Of a DNA stretch of 64,000 bases, positions 15,963 through 24,545 are shown piece after piece. The stretch covers positions 115,638 through 179,637 of the forward strand of contig JAKLFC010000006.1 of assembly GCA_022711405.1 (NCBI GenBank), read 5' to 3'. The translations under genes were made by a program, and so were the position numbers. This stretch comes from Bacteroidota bacterium. Lineage in GTDB: Bacteria > Bacteroidota > Bacteroidia > Bacteroidales > JAGONC01. Positions within the stretch are counted from its first letter, which is position 1. Each line of letters starts with the position of its first letter. The notes below the pieces were generated by a model. The model did not search any database. It had not been told where the DNA came from and worked only from the letters and a program-made list of their open reading frames with translations.

Positions 15963-16277
15963 TCAGGAAACCTTTGCGCCGCAATTATTACAAAAATGGG
16001 CGCCGGGGCTGACTTCCGCACCACAATAATGGCAGAAGGATCCATGATCCAACCGTTCGCCGCATTCCGGGCACCGTTTCGCAAAGGCAGGAATATCAGC
16101 TCCGCAGTTCGGACAAAATACCTCCGGTTCGCCGGCAGGCCTCCTTCTGCGGATTTTACCGGGACTGGTTTCCTCAAAGTCATCAAAATCCTCTAAATCA
16201 TCGAATTCCTGCCGCCCTTTGTGGCTTTTCTTACCCCTGGGCTCTAATTCTTCATCTTCAAATTCGTCGAAATTCAT
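15963..16277 (-). CDS. Double zinc-ribbon protein
   Basis: The protein has about 104 residues from the Met at MNFDEFEDEELEP; an upstream in-frame Met lies at 16310. An acidic/basic low-complexity N-terminus is followed by two zinc ribbons with four CxxC knuckles: CPNC, CPEC, CHYC and CNNC. Such double zinc-ribbon tails mediate protein or nucleic-acid contacts. It lies directly downstream of speA on the same strand and may share its transcript. Confidence 0.75.
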   Translation of the reverse strand: MNFDEFEDEELEPRGKKSHKGRQEFDDLEDFDDFEETSPGKIRRRRPAGEPEVFCPNCGADIPAFAKRCPECGERLDHGSFCHYCGAEVSPGAHFCNNCGAKVS

Positions 16278-16322
16278 TGTATGATGAGATTTTAGTGGTT
16301 CTCGCTTCAAATCCAGGTGCCG

Positions 16323-18215
16323 CTACTCCAGGTACGTATACCCATACAGTCCTGACCTGTAATTGGATAAAAATTCCTTACCCTCTTCCGCGGTGATAAT
16401 TCCCGACTTCACCGAAGTAGTCACCCACTTTTCGACCGTTCGGACCATTTTCTTGGCATCGTACTGAACGTAATCCAGCACTTCTGCGACCGTTTCCCCA
16501 TCAATGATCTGATCGATCTCATAGCCTTTTTCGGTTACGGAGACGTGAACTGCATTGGTATCTCCAAACAGATTATGCAGATCGCCCAGGATCTCCTGGT
16601 AAGCACCGACCAGGAAAACACCTATATAGTAGGGCTCGGATGACTTGATCGAATGCACCGGCAGATTATAGGATATATTCCTGGTAGAGATGAAATTGTC
16701 GATCTTACCATCGGAATCACATGTGATGTCCTGCAGTGTTGCTGTGCGGTCAGGCCGTTCATCCAGCCGCTGGATCGGCATGATCGGGAAGATCTGGTCG
16801 ATGGCCCATGAATCCGGCAACGACTGAAACAACGAAAAATTACAGAAATATTTGTCAGATAAGAGTTTAGGGAGATAACGGAGCTCTTCCGGGATATGCT
16901 TGATCTTGGATACCATCTGGTTGATCTCGCGGGCTATGGACCAGAACAGACGTTCGATCTGAGCCCTGGTTTTCAGGTCGAGCATGCCCAGGCTGAAAAG
17001 GTCCAGGGCTTCCTCACGGATCTGTTGTGCATCGTGCCAGGTTTCCATCAATCGTGGCTGATTCAGCCGGTCCCAGGTCTTGTACAACTCACGTACAAGT
17101 TCATGATCACCCTCGGTCACTTCTTCCTCCTCCTCCCATGATGGCAATGTGGCCGTCTCCAGGACCTCAAAGACAAGCACCGAATGATGAGCGGTCAGGC
17201 TCCGACCCGATTCGGTAATGATATTGGGGTGGGGTATCCTGTTCTTGTCGCTGATCTCCACAATGGTTGATACTGCGTCATTGACATATTCCTGAATGCT
17301 GTAATTCACACTGCTTTCGCTGTTGGATGACCGCGTGCCGTCATAATCCACTCCCAGCCCGCCACCAATGTCCACAAACGCCACATGAAATCCCTGCTGA
17401 TGGATCTGGGCATAGAACTGGGCCGCCTCCCGGAGGGCGATCTTCACTTTGCGGATCATGTTAACCTGGCTTCCAATGTGGAAATGGATCAGTTGCAGAC
17501 AGCTCTGCATGTTGCTCCGTTCAAGATATTCAAGCGCTTCCAGCAACTCGCTGGATGTCAGCCCGAATTTGCTCACGTCTCCGCCCGATTCTTCCCATTT
17601 ACCGCTGCCGGAACTTGCCAGTTTGATACGGATCCCAAGGGCCGGTTTGATCTTCAGTCTGCGCGATATGCGCGCGATCAGCTTCAGTTCGTTCAGCTTC
17701 TCCACCACCAGGAAGATACGACGGCCCATTTTCTGCGCCAGCAAAGCAAGCTCGATGTAATCCTCATCCTTGTAGCCGTTGCAAATGATCAGGGAATCAA
17801 TATCGGTATTCAGGGCGATCACTGCATGTAACTCCGGCTTGGAACCGGCTTCCAGCCCAATGTTGAACTTCTTGCCATGGCCCACGATCTCCTCTACCAC
17901 CGGACGCATCTGGTTGACCTTGATGGGATAAATAATAAAATTCTGCCCCTTGTAACCATATTCCTCCGCCGCCAGATGAAAACAATTCGACATCTCCTCG
18001 ATGCGTGTATCCAGAATGTCGGTAAACCTCATCAGGATCGGCGTGGACACATCACGAAGAATCAGCTCATCCACCAGCTCCCTTAAATTGATCTGGATCC
18101 CGTTGCTCTTCGGTGTGACAACCACATGTCCCTTTTCATTGATCGAAAAATAGTTCACACCCCATCCGTTGATGTTGTACAACTCAGCGGAATCTTCAAT
18201 TTGCCATTTTCTCAT
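16323..18215 (-). CDS. speA: Biosynthetic arginine decarboxylase
   Basis: This is a 630-residue PLP enzyme that converts arginine to agmatine, the first step of one putrescine route. The PLP-lysine motif YPIKVNQMRPVVEEIV and the HFHIGSQ and FVDIGGGLGVDYDG phosphate-loop motifs of fold-III decarboxylases are present. The start is set at MRKWQIEDSAELYNINGWG, which matches family N-termini. The longer frame to 18272 would add 19 residues covering the promoter. No other polyamine genes are adjacent. Confidence 0.95.
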   Translation of the reverse strand: MRKWQIEDSAELYNINGWGVNYFSINEKGHVVVTPKSNGIQINLRELVDELILRDVSTPILMRFTDILDTRIEEMSNCFHLAAEEYGYKGQNFIIYPIKVNQMRPVVEEIVGHGKKFNIGLEAGSKPELHAVIALNTDIDSLIICNGYKDEDYIELALLAQKMGRRIFLVVEKLNELKLIARISRRLKIKPALGIRIKLASSGSGKWEESGGDVSKFGLTSSELLEALEYLERSNMQSCLQLIHFHIGSQVNMIRKVKIALREAAQFYAQIHQQGFHVAFVDIGGGLGVDYDGTRSSNSESSVNYSIQEYVNDAVSTIVEISDKNRIPHPNIITESGRSLTAHHSVLVFEVLETATLPSWEEEEEVTEGDHELVRELYKTWDRLNQPRLMETWHDAQQIREEALDLFSLGMLDLKTRAQIERLFWSIAREINQMVSKIKHIPEELRYLPKLLSDKYFCNFSLFQSLPDSWAIDQIFPIMPIQRLDERPDRTATLQDITCDSDGKIDNFISTRNISYNLPVHSIKSSEPYYIGVFLVGAYQEILGDLHNLFGDTNAVHVSVTEKGYEIDQIIDGETVAEVLDYVQYDAKKMVRTVEKWVTTSVKSGIITAEEGKEFLSNYRSGLYGYTYLE

Positions 18216-18244
18216 GGATGAAGGAATAAAAGTGAATAGTAATG

Positions 18245-18252
18245 CAAATATA
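18245..18252 (-). promoter_or_regulatory. TATATTTG -7 box for speA (minus strand)
   Basis: CAAATATA on the plus strand is an exact TAnnTTTG box on the minus strand. It lies 29 nt before the chosen ATG, supporting that start over the upstream Met. Confidence 0.55.
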
Positions 18253-18379
18253 CTATAAGAAATAATAATCATTTACCGGAAAAAAGAACTTATGCAGCCG
18301 AAAATCAGGGAATAGAAATCCATTTGATAATAAATGTTAAAAATCTATAACCAGGTGATTTTCGACATCATAAAAATAT

Positions 18380-18423
18380 TACCTTTGTTTATTCTTATTT
18401 AAGAATAATTATTACTTAATAAT
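18380..18423 (+). promoter_or_regulatory. Promoter and double palindromic operator of the Fur/PerR-type gene
   Basis: A -7 box TACCTTTG lies at 18380-18387. Directly downstream stand two perfect inverted repeats with the same 7-2-7 design: ATTCTTA-TT-TAAGAAT (18391-18406) and ATTATTA-CT-TAATAAT (18408-18423). Their centres are 17 bp apart. They cover the predicted transcript start and end 9 nt before the ATG. Fur-family operators are AT-rich inverted repeats with 7-bp arms, so autoregulation is likely. Confidence 0.75.
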
Positions 18424-18431
18424 ATTTTCAC

Positions 18432-18857
18432 ATGAAAACAGGGGATCTGAAAAACATCCTTGTTTCCAATAACCTGAAAGTAACACCGCAGCGCCTTGCG
18501 GTGCTCAAAGCGGTCAAACAGCTCCATGGCCACCCCTCTCCGGAAGATCTGTGGCAGTTCATACAGCGCAGCCATCCCAATATTGCCCTGGGAACCGTCT
18601 ACCGTGCACTGGAAACCTTTGAGAAAAAGGGCATTATCAATAAAGTCAAAACAGCAAAGGATTTTATGAGGTATGATTCCATCACAGAAAAGCATCATCA
18701 CCTCTATTGCGCTGAATCTGAAAAAATTGAAGATTATTTCGACGATGAGCTGGACCTGCTGTTGAAAGAGTATTTTGAAAGAAAAAAATTGCCGCATTTC
18801 CGGATCCGGGACATCAAGCTACAGATTACAGGAAATTTTATGGATCAACTCACTTAA
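18432..18857 (+). CDS. Fur/PerR family metal-dependent regulator
   Basis: The protein has 141 residues. A winged helix covers about 1-80 (LKVTPQRLAVLKAV, NIALGTVYRALETFEKKGII), then the metal-binding/dimer domain with ITEKHHHLYCAESEKIEDY. The usual structural CxxC pairs of PerR/Fur are absent; only one Cys remains. The following gene encodes a peroxiredoxin, so peroxide sensing (PerR-like) is favoured over iron sensing (Fur). Two palindromes overlap its promoter. Confidence 0.88.
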   Translation: MKTGDLKNILVSNNLKVTPQRLAVLKAVKQLHGHPSPEDLWQFIQRSHPNIALGTVYRALETFEKKGIINKVKTAKDFMRYDSITEKHHHLYCAESEKIEDYFDDELDLLLKEYFERKKLPHFRIRDIKLQITGNFMDQLT

Positions 18858-18913
18858 ATCTCTTTGAAGTGGTGTTTAAGGCTCTTTTCAATGAACAATT
18901 ATCCGCCATAAAT

Positions 18914-18953
18914 TAACATTTAACAATTTAACAATTTAACAATTTAACAAGTT
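18914..18953 (+). repeat. AACAATTT octamer array in the peroxiredoxin leader
   Basis: Three exact AACAATTT units (18922-18945) are flanked by degenerate ones. The array ends 6 nt before the prx ATG. The complementary unit (TTAAATTG) recurs at 57300-57339. Confidence 0.75.
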
Positions 18954-18959
18954 ATCACC

Positions 18960-19676
18960 ATGGAAACAAATCAGGAACAAAAATGTGTATCGATGCCCAG
19001 GATCAATGATCCGGCACCGTCATTCAAAGCGGTCACCACGCAGGGACCCATTAATTTCCCGGAAGACTTCAAGGGTAGCTGGGTGATCCTGTTCAGCCAT
19101 CCGGCCGACTTTACCCCGGTATGCACCTCTGAATTCATGACGTTCGCGCACATGGAAAAACAGTTCAACGACGCCAACTGCAAGCTGGTCGGACTGTCAG
19201 TCGACGGCCTTTACAGCCATATTGCATGGCTGAGGACCATCAAGGAGAAGATCGTTTACAAAGGGATGAAGGACATTGAGGTGACCTTCCCGCTGATCGA
19301 GGACATCACCATGGAAGTGGCCAACAAATATGGCATGATCCAGCCGGGAGAAAGCTCCACAAAGGCGGTCAGGGCGGTATTCTTCATCGATCCGAAAGGG
19401 ATCATCCGTGCCATCATATACTACCCGCTGAGCCTGGGAAGGAACTTCGACGAGCTTCATCGTGTTCTTATCGCACTCCAGACAGCCGATAATTTCGGCA
19501 TTGCCACGCCGGCCGACTGGCGCCCGGGTGATGATGTGATCGTCCCCACCGCCGGCTCATGCGGCACTGCCAAGAACCGGATGGAAGGAAAAGAGGGAGA
19601 AATGACCTGCCATGACTGGTTCTTCTGCACGAAAAAACTGCCTAAGGAAAAGGTACTCGAGGCGTTGAAGAAATAA
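18960..19676 (+). CDS. Peroxiredoxin, Prx6/archaeal-type with extra C-terminal cysteines
   Basis: This 238-residue protein reduces H2O2 and alkyl hydroperoxides. The peroxidatic Cys is in HPADFTPVCTSEF. The C-terminal extension carries GSCGTA and TCHDWFFCTKKL, the pair of cysteines that form the resolving disulphide in archaeal thioredoxin peroxidases of this size. The gene lies 102 bp behind the Fur/PerR-type regulator on the same strand and is probably controlled by it. An octamer repeat fills most of its leader. Confidence 0.93.
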   Translation: METNQEQKCVSMPRINDPAPSFKAVTTQGPINFPEDFKGSWVILFSHPADFTPVCTSEFMTFAHMEKQFNDANCKLVGLSVDGLYSHIAWLRTIKEKIVYKGMKDIEVTFPLIEDITMEVANKYGMIQPGESSTKAVRAVFFIDPKGIIRAIIYYPLSLGRNFDELHRVLIALQTADNFGIATPADWRPGDDVIVPTAGSCGTAKNRMEGKEGEMTCHDWFFCTKKLPKEKVLEALKK

Positions 19677-19739
19677 TTTTCTTTTCTTCAGGACATTCAG
19701 CATCCACAAAATCCGGAACTTTGCCGGAAATTGCGAACG

Positions 19740-21410
19740 ATGCACTGGCTGAATGAACTTTTTACCGGCGATTCCGTTGCCCATGCGGTCGTTGTTTACA
19801 GCATCGTGATCGCACTGGGCATCGGGCTCGGTAAGATAAAAGTCTACGGAGTATCCCTGGGGATCACCTTTGTGCTGTTTGTCGGCATACTGGCAGGCCA
19901 CCTTGGATTGACCATCAACCACCACGTGATGGAATTTGCCAGGGAGTTCGGCCTGATCCTGTTCGTATTTTCGATCGGCCTCCAGGTTGGGGCCGGTTTT
20001 TTTTCGTCGCTCCGCCATGGCGGTATGATGCTGAACCTGCTGGCACTGGGCATCATCCTGCTGCATGCGGGGATAACCATCCTGATCCATTTTATTGGCG
20101 ACATCTCCATGCCCATGGCCGTCGGCATCATGTCGGGGGCAGTGACCAACACGCCCGGACTGGGTGCGGCTCAGGAAGCCATCAGGCAGCTGAGCGACGG
20201 CGGTGTTCTGACAGAGGCGCCGGATATCGGCCTGGGATATGCCGTGGCATATCCGTTTGGCGTCTTCGGGATCATTCTCAGCATGATCCTGGTTAAAAAC
20301 ATCTTCAGGATCCATCTGACCACCGAGATCGATGCCTTCAACCAGCAGAAATTCCCCATCGAAGAACTTCCTGATCAGATCTTCATTGAAGTCACCCATC
20401 CTGATCTTTTCGGCAGGAAGATCAGCGATATCGTCCCGGAGCTCCATACGGAAGTCATATTTTCAAGGCTTTACAGAAAAGGGGAAATCATCTTCCCTGA
20501 CAAGGACACCCATCTGCTTGAAGGTGACATTGTGTTGATCATCTCCAAGAAGGTGAACCATGAAATGCTTGTCCACCGCATTGGAAAAGAAAGCGCCCTT
20601 GATGTGCGTACGATCCCGTGCAAGCTCATGTCGAAGCAGGTCATTGTGACCCGCACCAAATTAGCTGGCCAGACACTGGGATCTCTCCGGCTGCGGTCGA
20701 ATTACGGAGTGAATATCACACGCATCAACAGGGCCGGTGTTGAGTTTGTAGCCAATCCCAATTTACGCCTACAGGTAGGCGATAAACTGACCGTGGTGGG
20801 AGAAGAGGAACATATTGACAGTGTGGCCGGTATTCTTGGCAACTCGCTCAAACGGCTTAACGAGCCCAACCTGATCCCTATTTTCATTGGCATTCTGCTG
20901 GGCATCCTTTTGGGCAGTATCCCTGTCTTCATCCCCGGAATTCCTACCCCCATCCGGTTAGGCATGGCCGGAGGACCGCTGATCGTGGCCATCCTGATCA
21001 GTAATTTTGGCTATAAAATTTCTCTTGTATCCTACACCACCCCGGGTGCCAACCTGATGCTTCGCGAGGTTGGGATCGTACTCTTCCTTGCCAGTGTGGG
21101 GATCAAGGCAGGCGATAAGTTCATTCCCACACTTGCTTCAGGGGAAGGATTTATCTGGATGGCCTATGGGGCTGTCATCACGATCGTTCCGTTGCTTTTA
21201 ACCGGTATCTTCGCACGCAAATACCTGAAAAAGAATTTTATAGAACTTTGCGGGCTGCTGGCGGGCAGCACAACCGATCCCCCGGCGCTTGCCTATGCCA
21301 ACTCCATTGCAGGATCCGATGCACCTGCCATCACCTACGCGACCGTCTATCCGATGACTATGTTTCTGAGGATCCTCGTGGCACAGCTGCTGATTATACT
21401 TTTTGTGTAA
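19740..21410 (+). CDS. AspT/YidE/YbjL-type transporter with two TrkA-C (RCK_C) domains
   Basis: The protein has about 556 residues from the ATG at 19740; a TTG at 19731 is also in frame. Five to six N-terminal TM helices (VYSIVIALGIGLGKIKVYG ...) and a C-terminal set form the AspT-YidE-YbjL antiporter duplication. Between them lie two RCK_C domains, about 215-285 and 295-370, that bind ligands in related proteins. The motif GIMSGAVTNTPGLGAAQEA in the first half and GLLAGSTTDPPALAYANSI in the second are duplicated signatures. Family members exchange aspartate/alanine or are of unknown substrate; nothing nearby fixes the substrate. Confidence 0.88.
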   Translation: MHWLNELFTGDSVAHAVVVYSIVIALGIGLGKIKVYGVSLGITFVLFVGILAGHLGLTINHHVMEFAREFGLILFVFSIGLQVGAGFFSSLRHGGMMLNLLALGIILLHAGITILIHFIGDISMPMAVGIMSGAVTNTPGLGAAQEAIRQLSDGGVLTEAPDIGLGYAVAYPFGVFGIILSMILVKNIFRIHLTTEIDAFNQQKFPIEELPDQIFIEVTHPDLFGRKISDIVPELHTEVIFSRLYRKGEIIFPDKDTHLLEGDIVLIISKKVNHEMLVHRIGKESALDVRTIPCKLMSKQVIVTRTKLAGQTLGSLRLRSNYGVNITRINRAGVEFVANPNLRLQVGDKLTVVGEEEHIDSVAGILGNSLKRLNEPNLIPIFIGILLGILLGSIPVFIPGIPTPIRLGMAGGPLIVAILISNFGYKISLVSYTTPGANLMLREVGIVLFLASVGIKAGDKFIPTLASGEGFIWMAYGAVITIVPLLLTGIFARKYLKKNFIELCGLLAGSTTDPPALAYANSIAGSDAPAITYATVYPMTMFLRILVAQLLIILFV

Positions 21411-21430
21411 TAGGATTCTGCGTGAGGCGC

Positions 21431-21489
21431 AAATACCAAATTCCAGGATCCAAATTCCAAACAAATTCCAACATTCAAATTCCAATAAT
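21431..21489 (+). repeat. CAAATTCC-type intergenic repeat, copy 1
   Basis: The sequence has the form ACCAAATTCCAGGATCC, then AAATTCCAAACAAATTCC, then CATTCAAATTCCAAT. It lies 20 nt after the transporter stop. Related copies are at 42511-42565 and, inside a coding sequence, at 52332-52388. Confidence 0.8.
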
Positions 21490-21546
21490 TCTGATCCTGA
21501 TTTCGTGTAGTTTATCCCGACGAAAGTCGGGGCTCATCAGGACAGG

Positions 21547-21623
21547 CTGTTGACTGTTGACTGCTGACTGCTGACCGCCGACTGGCTACCGCCTACCGCC
21601 TACCTCCTACCGCCTACCGCCTG
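21547..21623. repeat. Heptamer array (11 units) between convergent genes
   Basis: There are eleven consecutive 7-mers that drift from CTGTTGA and CTGCTGA through CCGCCGA to CCGCCTA and CCTCCTA. The last ones lie inside the 3' end of the hydrogenase protease gene, giving its AVGGRR C-terminus and its TAG stop. Confidence 0.9.
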
Positions 21624-22082
21624 CAACACATCCCCCACAAGGCTGAGAATGGCATCAAACCGCTCCGTAATGGCCGGCGACATCCCCTCCCCCAGCGTCA
21701 GGTTATCCACAATTTCGACAGCCAGGATGTGGATCTTTTCGGGCAGTGGGATCCCGAGTTTTTTGCCCAGTGCCAGGGTCTGCTCAAAAGAGGCATCATG
21801 CTGGCTCGAGAGATGCAGCGTTTCGTTAAAATCGGGATAAATGACGTGGCTGACTTCACCTGGGGCCGCTTTTCCGGTTTTTACGGTATCCAGCAACACC
21901 GCGCAGGAATGACCGCTGAACAGCGGGATCAGTTCCAGGCCTCCAACGGGACTGGTGAGAAAGGTCACATGGTTGAAACGGGGATCGGTGGCTAAATGTC
22001 CGATGAGATGGGCAGGCAGGCCATCATCTTTCAGTGCGGTGCTTCCGAAACCGATGAAGACCGTTTTGCCGGGGCAGGTCAT
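21600..22082 (-). CDS. [NiFe] hydrogenase maturation endopeptidase
   Basis: The protein has 160 residues of the HyaD/HybD/HycI type (M52). FIGFGSTALKDDGLPAHLIG carries the conserved N-terminal G(N/S)...D(D/E)G motif, followed by AVLLDTVKTG and SSQHDASF. These positions hold the Asp, Asp and His that bind the Ni of the immature large subunit. It trims the C-terminal peptide of the hydrogenase large subunit, encoded just upstream with an intergenic gap of 17 nt. The last residues AVGGRR come from a heptamer repeat, so the natural end has been replaced or extended. Confidence 0.9.
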   Translation of the reverse strand: MTCPGKTVFIGFGSTALKDDGLPAHLIGHLATDPRFNHVTFLTSPVGGLELIPLFSGHSCAVLLDTVKTGKAAPGEVSHVIYPDFNETLHLSSQHDASFEQTLALGKKLGIPLPEKIHILAVEIVDNLTLGEGMSPAITERFDAILSLVGDVLQAVGGRR

Positions 22083-22099
22083 TCGCAGACAGACAGTAA

Positions 22100-23560
22100 C
22101 TACCGGCTCAGCGACCGGATGATATTTCCGTCCTTATCCCTGAAATTAACCACCAGAGGCATGGTTCCCGGCAGGTGATGCGTGGCGCACGAGAAACAGG
22201 GATCGTAGGCGCGGAAGGCCATCTCCACCATGTTCAGGATGCCGTCGGTGACGGTCACCCCCTGCTTGATGATCCCCTGTGCCGCCTTCTTCAGTGACAT
22301 GCAGATCGCTGCATTGTTGTTGGTGGTCCCGACGATGAGGTTGGCCTTCGTGACAATTCCCTTCTCATCGGTCCAGTAATGATGTGTGAGTGTTCCCCGC
22401 TGAGCTTCAACAATTCCAACGCCTTCCGTCGGTACCTTATCGATCCTGGCCCGCAGGTCAGGGCTGGTGATCTCAGGATCCAGGGCTAACTCAAGACAGT
22501 GTTCCGAAGCATACAGCAGCTCGACCAGCCTGGCCCAGTGCATGACCAGGGTGGCATGCACCGGTTTCCCGCCCAGGGTACTGTACATCCGTTCGTATTC
22601 CTCCTGCGCCAGCGGTGTGGCCATGCCATCGGCGGCATTGAGCCGCGACAGCGGAGTGGCCTGGTAGACACCTGATGTTTGTCCCTCGGTAAAACCATTC
22701 CATCCGATCTTTTTTAGATAGGGGAATTTAAGGTAGCTCCACGGTTCTACCCTTTCCGCTACAAATTCGCGGTATTCATTGGCGGAGTATTTGCAAAGTT
22801 CTTTTCCTTCGGTGTCGACCACCCTGACCTTGCCGTCATAGAAATTCACATGGTTCTTCTCATCCACCAGTCCCATGGAATGGATCTTCAACGAATAGGG
22901 TCCGTTCAGTACCAGGTCGAGATATTCCTTATTGGACAGGACCACATCGTTGAACAGTTTCAGTGAAAATCGGGCGAATTCCACAAATCCTTTCGCTTTC
23001 TCCACAACATCCTTTCGTTCTTCCTCCTTCAGTCCTTTCCTGACGCCGCCCGGGATATTGAGGATGACATGGGTCTGATGTCCTCCCAGCAGTGCCTGGA
23101 TCTCCTGAGCCTTCCGGCGCTGGCTGATCACCTCAGTTCCGGTGGCAACACCCACTTTAGCGATAAGTCCGACAATGTTCCGTTCAGCCTTGGGGGCGTC
23201 AGGCCCGACCACAAAATCGGGGGCTGCCAGGGCATAGAAGTGGGCAATATGGCTATGTACAAAATGGGCCATATAGAAAAGTTCCCTGATCTTTTTTGCC
23301 GCGGAGGTGGGCTGTACGCCGAAGACGGCATCTGCAGCCTTACCGGCAGCCATATGATGGCAACCAGGGCAGACTCCGCAGATCTTGGTGACGATCTGTG
23401 AGATCTCTTCGATAGGGCGCCCTTCGCAGAATTTCTCAAATCCTCTCAGTTCAGGCACCTGGAAATAGACATTTTCAACATTTCCGTCATCCGTGCAGAA
23501 GATATCGATCTTGCCATGACCTTCCAGCCTTGTGATCGGATCAATCGTATACTGTTTCAT
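22100..23560 (-). CDS. mvhA: [NiFe] hydrogenase large subunit, group 3 (Mvh-type)
   Basis: The protein has 486 residues. The four Cys ligands of the NiFe site are in KICGVCPGCHH (N-terminal) and YDPCFSCATHH (C-terminal). The C-terminus extends 24 residues past the CATH His, the peptide expected to be cut by the neighbouring protease. Similarity in layout is to F420-non-reducing hydrogenase MvhA rather than membrane-bound uptake enzymes; the companion subunits support that. It is the H2-activating subunit of a cytoplasmic complex with MvhG, MvhD and HdrABC. The ATG overlaps the mvhG stop (ATGA). Confidence 0.93.
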   Translation of the reverse strand: MKQYTIDPITRLEGHGKIDIFCTDDGNVENVYFQVPELRGFEKFCEGRPIEEISQIVTKICGVCPGCHHMAAGKAADAVFGVQPTSAAKKIRELFYMAHFVHSHIAHFYALAAPDFVVGPDAPKAERNIVGLIAKVGVATGTEVISQRRKAQEIQALLGGHQTHVILNIPGGVRKGLKEEERKDVVEKAKGFVEFARFSLKLFNDVVLSNKEYLDLVLNGPYSLKIHSMGLVDEKNHVNFYDGKVRVVDTEGKELCKYSANEYREFVAERVEPWSYLKFPYLKKIGWNGFTEGQTSGVYQATPLSRLNAADGMATPLAQEEYERMYSTLGGKPVHATLVMHWARLVELLYASEHCLELALDPEITSPDLRARIDKVPTEGVGIVEAQRGTLTHHYWTDEKGIVTKANLIVGTTNNNAAICMSLKKAAQGIIKQGVTVTDGILNMVEMAFRAYDPCFSCATHHLPGTMPLVVNFRDKDGNIIRSLSR

Positions 23561-24531
23561 GAAACTTTCCTCCTGAGTTTAGAACCTGGTAAACTAAAGC
23601 GGTAAAAGGTGCCTGCAGGATCCACGATCGAGTCGGTGGCCCTGCTGATCTCTTCCGGCTCTTTGCCATCGAGCATGGAAGCGATGGCCGACAGGATCCG
23701 TGCGCCTGCATCGCCTATTCCATCCAATGGCCCGTAACATCCCCTGCACGGGGCATTTCCTTCCACACATCTGACCCCGCAGCCTGCCCGCGTGGCCGGA
23801 CCCATGCACAGGATGCCCTGTTCGTTCAGGCACGTCTCTCCGTCGTCCGTCACTTCCCAGGGACGGTAGAACCGTGTGATCCCCTTTTTGTCCGATTTCT
23901 TTCGCTTGCATTCATCACACTGCACACGGATGGAGGCTCCGATGACAGATCCTTTCGGAGGCAAATCCTTTCCGCTGACAATGTCCATGAATACTTCCAC
24001 CAGCCTTTCGCTCTGGGGGGGGCATCCAGGGATGTAATAATCAACGTCGACCACCTGTCCCAGTGTTAACACATCATTGTAAAACGAAGGTATGTGAAGA
24101 TGTCCTTCACTGACCTCAGTGGAAGGCTGTGGGTGTATCTTTTGCGGATTATCCAGAGACTCGCTTTCTTCGTAGACACGCCGGAGAAGTTCCTCCCTGG
24201 TGGAGAAGTTGGCTAAACCCGGGATGCCTCCCAGATAAGCGCAGGAACCATAGGCAATCAGGATCTTCGATTTTTGACGGAGCACATGGGCCATATGTTC
24301 GTTTTCGCTGTTTCGCACTGCGCCGTTGAACAGGGTAATGTCGATCGACCCATCCGGCATTTCCTCCACATCCTTATATTTGATATCCAGGGCGATGGGC
24401 CAGAAAACAAGGTCGGCATGAGCCAGTATGTCCAGCAGCTTTTCATGGACGTCGAGCACCGACACGCAGCATCCGCCGCAGGCTGCCCCCCAGTACACGG
24501 CCAGTTTGAGTTTGGGTTTATCTTGAGCCAT
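23557..24531 (-). CDS. mvhG: [NiFe] hydrogenase small subunit, Mvh-type
   Basis: The protein has 324 residues. The N-terminal proximal [4Fe-4S] ligands are in WGAACGGCCVSVLD and IAYGSCAYLGGIPGL. The C-terminal part has further Cys clusters (CDECKRKKSDKKG, CNE-type MGPATRAGCGVRC, APCRGCYGPLDG) for the distal clusters. It passes electrons from the NiFe site in MvhA to MvhD and HdrA. It has no twin-arginine leader, so the enzyme is cytoplasmic. A strong GAGGAGG site precedes it. Confidence 0.92.
   Translation of the reverse strand: MAQDKPKLKLAVYWGAACGGCCVSVLDVHEKLLDILAHADLVFWPIALDIKYKDVEEMPDGSIDITLFNGAVRNSENEHMAHVLRQKSKILIAYGSCAYLGGIPGLANFSTREELLRRVYEESESLDNPQKIHPQPSTEVSEGHLHIPSFYNDVLTLGQVVDVDYYIPGCPPQSERLVEVFMDIVSGKDLPPKGSVIGASIRVQCDECKRKKSDKKGITRFYRPWEVTDDGETCLNEQGILCMGPATRAGCGVRCVEGNAPCRGCYGPLDGIGDAGARILSAIASMLDGKEPEEISRATDSIVDPAGTFYRFSLPGSKLRRKVS
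23569..23574 (-). promoter_or_regulatory. Strong Shine-Dalgarno AGGAGG of mvhA
   Basis: It reads AGGAGG on the minus strand, 8 nt before the ATG. Such perfect sites are rare in Bacteroidota and are absent at sbcD, sbcC and other genes of this window. Confidence 0.8.
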
Positions 24532-24538
24532 GATGCAT

Positions 24539-24545
24539 CCTCCTC
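24539..24545 (-). promoter_or_regulatory. Strong Shine-Dalgarno GAGGAGG of mvhG
   Basis: It reads GAGGAGG on the minus strand, 7 nt before the ATG. Confidence 0.8.

Noticed and set aside
19557..20447. 296-codon minus-strand frame across prx and the AspT-like gene
   Set aside because: It covers two clear plus-strand genes and is full of low-complexity His/Asp/Gln shadow sequence.
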